A stretch of 18,163 nucleotides of DNA. It comes from Halocafeteria seosinensis. Lineage: Eukaryota > Sar > Bigyra > Bicosoecida. The stretch spans positions 1 to 18,163 of the forward strand of contig LVLI01000513.1 in assembly GCA_001687465.1 (NCBI GenBank), in the 5' to 3' direction. The notes beneath the pieces were generated by a model that was not told the DNA's origin, did not search any database, and saw only the letters and a program-made list of their open reading frames with translations. The position numbers and the translations under genes are program-made. Shown piece after piece: positions 14,651 through 18,163 of this stretch (position 1 is its first letter; each line of letters begins with the position of its first letter).

Positions 14651-16711
14651 ATGGAAAAGTTGAATCTAACTGCGAATGATTTTAGAAATGGATCCGAAAC
14701 CAATCGCAACTTACTCGAGCAACCTCACGATCCGTGGAAGGACTATCGTGGCCCCTCCACCCGAGAGGATATTTTAGGGCAATATAGATTCTTGTTTGAT
14801 ACGTGGCATATCGCCCAAGAACCGGATAAAAAACGATTTGCGGATCTCACAGACCCATTAAACCAAGAGGCCTATGATCTTCGGCGAAATCAAATTGAAC
14901 ACCCCGCCCATTTTTCCTATACCCGTCCCGATCAAGTTCTTCCGGATTTAGGGTTCAGTATGCTTGAACGCTCTCAAAAGATCTTTGGGGATTCCAAACT
15001 TCCATTGAACGGGCAACAGAAAGAAGAAATAAAATGGGATCAAGAACAAAAAGTGGATGATTTCGTGGTCGCACAAATTAAAGGCAGTCATAAAAAAAAA
15101 CAGCCGATAGGCGGGGGAAACGAGGATGATCCACGAAGCAAAATTTTATCTATGATTAAACAACGAGCCCAAGATTTTGATACAACACCGGAGGATGAAG
15201 ATCCGCAACAAGAGACCGACGTCCCGACCAATGCGAAAGAATTTCAACAAACGCTTCCCTTGACGCAAAAGAGGGGAGAGGTCTTACAGTTTAAGAATAT
15301 GGTCAAGGAATTGGAAACATCCTTGGGACGGGGCTCAGGTAGCGGTAGCGGGGCTTCCTTTTCGTCGCTTCGGATGGAAACCCTCAATGGTGGCTTACGG
15401 GCGTTGGAGCAACACGGCATTGAAATTAAACGCAAGAATTTGAATGAAATCCGAGCCATGTTGGAGGATTCTATCGCCGGTATGGTGGGCAATCCCAAAT
15501 TATTCAGCGGTGGCAATATCCCAAAAATAAGAATCGTTTTGATATTTTATATTTATATTCTAAAACTCTTGGATACCTATAACAATCCCAAACGGAAAAC
15601 CGCCATGGATGCCTATATGGAAGATTTGGTGGATGCCAAACTGCCCAATCTGATGTCCTTTTTGAACCAATTGGGGGCGTATAGTCGTTTGTCGTCTCAG
15701 ACTCATGATACGCTGGGTCGTTTGCTTCGGGGTGTTCCGGCTAGTGTCCTTCGTGCCGAAGAAAAACGCCGAAAGGAATTACAACACGAGCCTACAGAGG
15801 ATAAAAAAGAATTCCTTGACAAATTGGCCAATCCCAACACGACACTTCCTGATTCCAAAGTAAAGCAACTCAGTGTCATGGATCTGAAATGGAAACTTCG
15901 CCAAATGGGATTGTCCGATGACGGCAATCAAAAAGATCCACTCATTGAACGTATTCAACAGAATGCGACCCAACAACCCGACACCGAAGACACGACCGAA
16001 GCCGAAGCAACCGAAGAAACGCCCACGGAAGAAACGCAAACCGAAGAAACGCCAAGCGATACCGGTCAGGCGTCAGGTGATACCGGTCAGTCATCAGGTG
16101 ATACCGGTCAGTCTTTCACTCCTCCCAACAAGAAAAGGCAGGAAAAATTGGAACAATTCAGACAAGGAAAAATTTCCAAGAATGAATTGACTGAAGGAGG
16201 AAAACCCAAAAGTCACATACTACTACCAGATCTTCAGTGGAAACTTCAACAACTCGGTCTTTCGACCAAAGGTTCAAAGCCTGATCTCATAAACCGTCTC
16301 AAAAACGCTTCTACGCCAAGTGAAACGAGTGGTCAGGCTCAACCGGCCGAAACCCCCGTGGGAGAAGAAAAGACGGATGAAGAGGACGAAGAACAAGAAG
16401 GCGGGGGCAAGAACCCCTTTAAAGAGATTCAGAAAAGTATTGATTACCTCAAAAATCTGGGCAATACGGGAAAAGACCATGGCATTGGCTCCAAGGATTT
16501 CCAAAGCGAAGAGGAAATTGATAACCTTCAGTTGGCATCGCCCGAGGAAAAGAAGAAGATGAAACAGGAGTTCCGGAAAAAGCAGAAGAAAGGCAAGAAA
16601 GGCAATAAAAAGAAAGGCAAGAAGAAAGGGGGGCAATCGGATTTTGCCCCGATGCCCACGCCTGACTTCGGTGGGAAGAAGTCATTATCGTTGGCCAAAC
16701 GCCTAAAATAA
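14651..16711 (+). CDS. SAP-domain protein with Lys-rich tail, candidate virion DNA-binding protein
   Basis: 686 residues from the ATG at 14651 (692 from 14633). Two SAP motifs are visible: residues about 407-437 (LSVMDLKWKLRQMGLS ... PLIERIQ) and about 525-554 (LPDLQWKLQQLGLS ... DLINRLK). SAP domains bind AT-rich DNA. Between them lies an acidic Thr/Glu-rich linker with three GDTGQ-type repeats. The C-terminal region is acidic and then very Lys-rich (KKQKKGKKGNKKKGKKK near 640-665). The first 400 residues are helical and not recognised; one hydrophobic segment (IRIVLIFYIYILKLL near 297-311) may be a buried helix. PIGGGN near 155 fits the adenain-type cleavage rule. It lies between the fibre and protease genes, in a late-gene run. 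A genome-organising or capsid-internal role is inference. Confidence 0.72.
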   Translation: MEKLNLTANDFRNGSETNRNLLEQPHDPWKDYRGPSTREDILGQYRFLFDTWHIAQEPDKKRFADLTDPLNQEAYDLRRNQIEHPAHFSYTRPDQVLPDLGFSMLERSQKIFGDSKLPLNGQQKEEIKWDQEQKVDDFVVAQIKGSHKKKQPIGGGNEDDPRSKILSMIKQRAQDFDTTPEDEDPQQETDVPTNAKEFQQTLPLTQKRGEVLQFKNMVKELETSLGRGSGSGSGASFSSLRMETLNGGLRALEQHGIEIKRKNLNEIRAMLEDSIAGMVGNPKLFSGGNIPKIRIVLIFYIYILKLLDTYNNPKRKTAMDAYMEDLVDAKLPNLMSFLNQLGAYSRLSSQTHDTLGRLLRGVPASVLRAEEKRRKELQHEPTEDKKEFLDKLANPNTTLPDSKVKQLSVMDLKWKLRQMGLSDDGNQKDPLIERIQQNATQQPDTEDTTEAEATEETPTEETQTEETPSDTGQASGDTGQSSGDTGQSFTPPNKKRQEKLEQFRQGKISKNELTEGGKPKSHILLPDLQWKLQQLGLSTKGSKPDLINRLKNASTPSETSGQAQPAETPVGEEKTDEEDEEQEGGGKNPFKEIQKSIDYLKNLGNTGKDHGIGSKDFQSEEEIDNLQLASPEEKKKMKQEFRKKQKKGKKGNKKKGKKKGGQSDFAPMPTPDFGGKKSLSLAKRLK
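16058..16111 (+). repeat. 21-bp tandem repeat in the SAP-protein linker
   Basis: GATACCGGTCAG occurs at 16058, 16079 and 16100, a 21-bp period that encodes (S/G)DTGQxS repeats. Frame is kept. The linker is low-complexity and probably disordered. Confidence 0.8.
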
Positions 16712-16741
16712 TTTTCTTTCGTGTCCATGATATACGAAAGA

Positions 16742-17032
16742 ATGGAGATTGTCAGTTATGTGTTTCTCGGCCTCTTTGGAGGCGTTTCAGCGATTGGAGT
16801 CCCCCTTTTTTATCGGTACTGGCGTCGGTCGAACTGTTCTTCGTCCTGTACCAACAGTGATCTGGTGACCACTGTCTGCCGGTTTTCCACCGAGGTCAAA
16901 AAGAATGGCAATACCCATATAGACCAAAATGGTGAATCGCCAAAAAATCAAGAGACTAAAACAGATAGCACTCAGCGAATCCCAAATACAAAACAACACG
17001 ACCAAAAAGATTCCGATCCTCACGTACAATGA
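16742..17032 (+). CDS. Small single-pass membrane protein
   Basis: 96 residues from the ATG at 16742; another in-frame ATG is at 16727. A TATA (16731-16734) lies 7 bases before the chosen start, matching the spacing at other genes. One membrane segment is clear at residues 4-24 (VSYVFLGLFGGVSAIGVPLFY), followed by a basic stop-transfer stretch (RYWRRS), three Cys (NCSSSC and TTVC) and a hydrophilic, probably disordered tail rich in Asn, Gln, Asp and Lys. Short proteins of this kind are common in PLVs and giant viruses and may sit in a virion or host membrane (inference). The last 104 bases overlap the protease gene in another frame, and the protease promoter element lies inside this gene. Confidence 0.65.
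   Translation: MEIVSYVFLGLFGGVSAIGVPLFYRYWRRSNCSSSCTNSDLVTTVCRFSTEVKKNGNTHIDQNGESPKNQETKTDSTQRIPNTKQHDQKDSDPHVQ
16918..16923 (+). promoter_or_regulatory. TATAGA element before the protease gene
   Basis: TATAGA lies 5 bases before the ATG at 16929, inside the coding region of the membrane-protein gene. The promoter and the overlap together show that the two genes can be transcribed separately. Confidence 0.6.
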
Positions 17033-17516
17033 AATCTATGGCAAGTCATTGGATCGCTTGACCCAAAACGGGGCGTGTATTCTGTTGTATCTGATTCGGG
17101 AAAACTATGGCCATTGGGTCAGTATATGTCGTATTCCCAAGGACAATGAACCGGATCATCTAATTTACTTTGATAGTTATGGCGAATATCCGGATGAACC
17201 CCTGACGTGGGCAACCCCTGAGAAAAATGAAGAACTCGGGCAAAGTCGGCCATATCTGTTGGAAAAAATCGTACAAAACCCTGACAAGTATGAATATTTT
17301 GCCAACCCCTTTCCATTTCAAAACGAAGATAATCTTGATATCCAAAGTTGCGGTCGTCATCAGATTTGCTTCATTCACTATTGTTGGAATGCTGAGAGTC
17401 CGAATCTAGTCGGTTACAAGGAATGGCTGGATGGTATCAAAGAGCAAACCGGTTTGGATACCTATGACCAAACCGTGACGTACTTGACGGATCATATTGA
17501 CGAAGCCCCAAAATAA
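16929..17516 (+). CDS. PRO: Adenain-like cysteine protease (maturation protease, Polinton/PLV type)
   Basis: 195 residues, ATG at 16929 with TATAGA 5 bases before it. The catalytic set of the adenovirus protease/Ulp1 clan can be read: His62 (YGHWVSI), Asp82 (IYFDSYGEYP) and Cys141 (IQSCGRHQICF). The oxyanion-hole Gln is uncertain: Gln139 is too close to the Cys and Gln131 a little too far compared with adenain or ASFV pS273R. In a typical layout, NGACILLYL precedes the His strand. Such enzymes cleave capsid and core precursors after Gly-Gly or Gly-X sites during maturation of Polintons, virophages and NCLDVs. Candidate substrates here are the Gly-rich protein and perhaps the SAP-domain protein. 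The gene converges on the 66-residue gene, with a hairpin straight after the stop. Confidence 0.82.
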   Translation: MVNRQKIKRLKQIALSESQIQNNTTKKIPILTYNEIYGKSLDRLTQNGACILLYLIRENYGHWVSICRIPKDNEPDHLIYFDSYGEYPDEPLTWATPEKNEELGQSRPYLLEKIVQNPDKYEYFANPFPFQNEDNLDIQSCGRHQICFIHYCWNAESPNLVGYKEWLDGIKEQTGLDTYDQTVTYLTDHIDEAPK

Positions 17517-17517
17517 T

Positions 17518-17538
17518 AATAACATGATTCATGTTATT
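17518..17538. terminator. Hairpin after the protease gene
   Basis: 10-bp stem AATAACATGA / TCATGTTATT around a single T (in practice a 3-5 base loop). It begins 1 base after the protease stop and lies 21 bases before the stop of the convergent 66-residue gene. Confidence 0.6.
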
Positions 17539-17559
17539 ACAACGGCTCAACGTCGTTTT

Positions 17560-17760
17560 TCATTGATCCTTGGGGTTACCTTGGAAGATATGCTTAAAAC
17601 TGGCATGGTTCCACAATTCTGGAAATAGATTAGCGTGGTTTCTGAGAAGTTTTTCTATTTGCTCCCGTTTCATGGGGTCGGCCATGTGGCTTGTCTTGGT
17701 GGGGTAATGATCCAAATTGTCTTGTAACCATTGGGCTATTTCGTATTCTTCTTTTTTCAT
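17560..17760 (-). CDS. Hypothetical protein (66 aa)
   Basis: 66 residues, ATG at 17760. The composition is protein-like, charged and helical (MKKEEYEIAQWLQDNL, then REQIEKLLRNHANLFPELW). No metal site, membrane segment or known family is seen. Unlike most genes here it has no TATAGA-type element before the ATG; AAAATCGTA lies about 50 bases upstream (17810-17818). Either it uses another promoter class, or it is read through from the 74-residue gene. Support is the clean frame and the hairpins on both sides. Confidence 0.5.
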   Translation of the reverse strand: MKKEEYEIAQWLQDNLDHYPTKTSHMADPMKREQIEKLLRNHANLFPELWNHASFKHIFQGNPKDQ

Positions 17761-17812
17761 TTGTATTGGTCATTCTGGTTTCAATCATTTTTTCCTTTAA
17801 GAAAAAAAGAAA

Positions 17813-17837
17813 ATCGTACATCTGATGTCAGTACGAT
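17813..17837. terminator. Hairpin after the 74-residue gene
   Basis: 7-bp stem ATCGTAC / GTACGAT with an 11-base loop that has a small inner dyad (ACAT/ATGT). It lies 3 bases past the stop of the minus-strand gene that ends at 17840. Confidence 0.45.
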
Positions 17838-17839
17838 AA

Positions 17840-18064
17840 CTATTTCTTAAAAACATTTCGTGAATTAATCTTTTCTATTCCTATTTGATGGTCTTCGTCG
17901 TCTTCGTCTAATTGGTCTTGTAATTCATCCAAATCATTAAAATCATATTCGTCCCCGTAGGCGTCTTTGAATGATTCAAACGCTTCTTCATATGTTCCAA
18001 AGACGATCGCTTGTCTGTAGCATTCTAAATAATCCGTTAAGAGGTAGATATATTTATTTTCCAT
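17840..18064 (-). CDS. Small acidic protein (74 aa), unknown function
   Basis: 74 residues, ATG at 18064 directly preceded by TATAGA, the same zero-spacer arrangement as the minor capsid gene. The N-terminal half is aromatic (MENKYIYLLTDYLECYRQAIVFGTYEEAFESF), the C-terminal half strongly acidic (DELQDQLDEDDEDHQ). No known family is recognised. Acidic small proteins of viruses can be DNA mimics or partner-binding proteins, but nothing in the sequence proves that. Confidence 0.65.
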   Translation of the reverse strand: MENKYIYLLTDYLECYRQAIVFGTYEEAFESFKDAYGDEYDFNDLDELQDQLDEDDEDHQIGIEKINSRNVFKK

Positions 18065-18070
18065 TCTATA
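18065..18070 (-). promoter_or_regulatory. TATAGA element abutting the 74-residue gene
   Basis: Minus-strand TATAGA with no spacer before the ATG at 18064. Confidence 0.6.
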
Positions 18071-18103
18071 TTCATGGCAAAATTTAGGCCACCCAAAAAA
18101 TAT

Positions 18104-18163
18104 CTAATCCTGTAATTCTTCATCTAGGGAAGAATATATAAGGTCAAGATTTTGAAACCCTAT
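18104..18163 (-). CDS. Possible C-terminal end of a gene cut by the right edge
   Basis: On the minus strand one frame is open from the window edge to a TAG at 18104-18106: 19 codons ending SSLDEELQD. It stands just upstream of a gene on the same strand, where another gene end is expected. Too short to assign. Confidence 0.35.
   Translation of the reverse strand: MGFQNLDLIYSSLDEELQD

Noticed and set aside
1-18163. Terminal inverted repeats of a complete element
   Set aside because: I found no long inverted match between the window ends, and genes are cut at the left edge and probably at the right edge.

Overview
The window reads as a large part of a polinton-like virus (PLV) or virophage-like element of a unicellular eukaryote, either as a free viral genome or as an integrated copy. 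The evidence is a full set of Polinton/virophage-type morphogenesis genes: a candidate double jelly-roll major capsid protein, a candidate minor capsid (penton) protein, an FtsK/HerA-A32-type packaging ATPase and an adenain-like cysteine protease. With them are genes typical of these elements: a tyrosine recombinase, an rve integrase with a chromodomain, a GIY-YIG nuclease with a zinc knuckle, a zinc-finger protein, a probable nucleotidyltransferase and a SAP-domain protein. I see no ribosomal or tRNA genes and no cellular housekeeping genes. No DNA polymerase, primase or helicase is present, so the replication module should lie outside the window. No terminal inverted repeats were found.

Layout. 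1-503: C-terminal part of a tyrosine recombinase, cut by the left edge. 504-630: intergenic with two AT-rich hairpins. 631-4684 (minus strand): GIY-YIG/zinc-knuckle nuclease, zinc-finger protein, major capsid, minor capsid. 4769-5581 (plus): packaging ATPase. 5635-7108 (minus): Gly-rich repeat protein and nucleotidyltransferase-like protein. 7119-7277 (plus): 52-residue protein. 7278-7430: second block of AT-rich hairpins. 7431-8597 (minus): rve integrase. 8605-9370: a non-coding block of about 770 bp with repeated TGACA dyads, AT-rich tandem repeats and a perfect 52-bp palindrome. 9371-14607 (plus): one very large fibre gene (beta-helix followed by LamG-like modules) that lacks a proper 5' end and is split in two by a 20-bp tandem duplication. 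14651-17516 (plus): SAP-domain protein, small membrane protein, protease. 17560-18163 (minus): small unknown genes, the last cut by the right edge.

Two genome-wide signals tie the parts together. At least 13 genes carry a TATAGA/TATATAG-like element 0-7 bases before the chosen ATG. It corrects several start sites and is probably the (late) promoter. Many gene 3' ends, especially between convergent genes, carry a perfect or near-perfect hairpin, which recalls the hairpin-directed 3'-end formation known for mimivirus and its virophages. The same promoter element is found on both sides of the repeat/palindrome block, so I read the window as one element rather than two fused ones. The fibre locus, however, looks rearranged or decayed.
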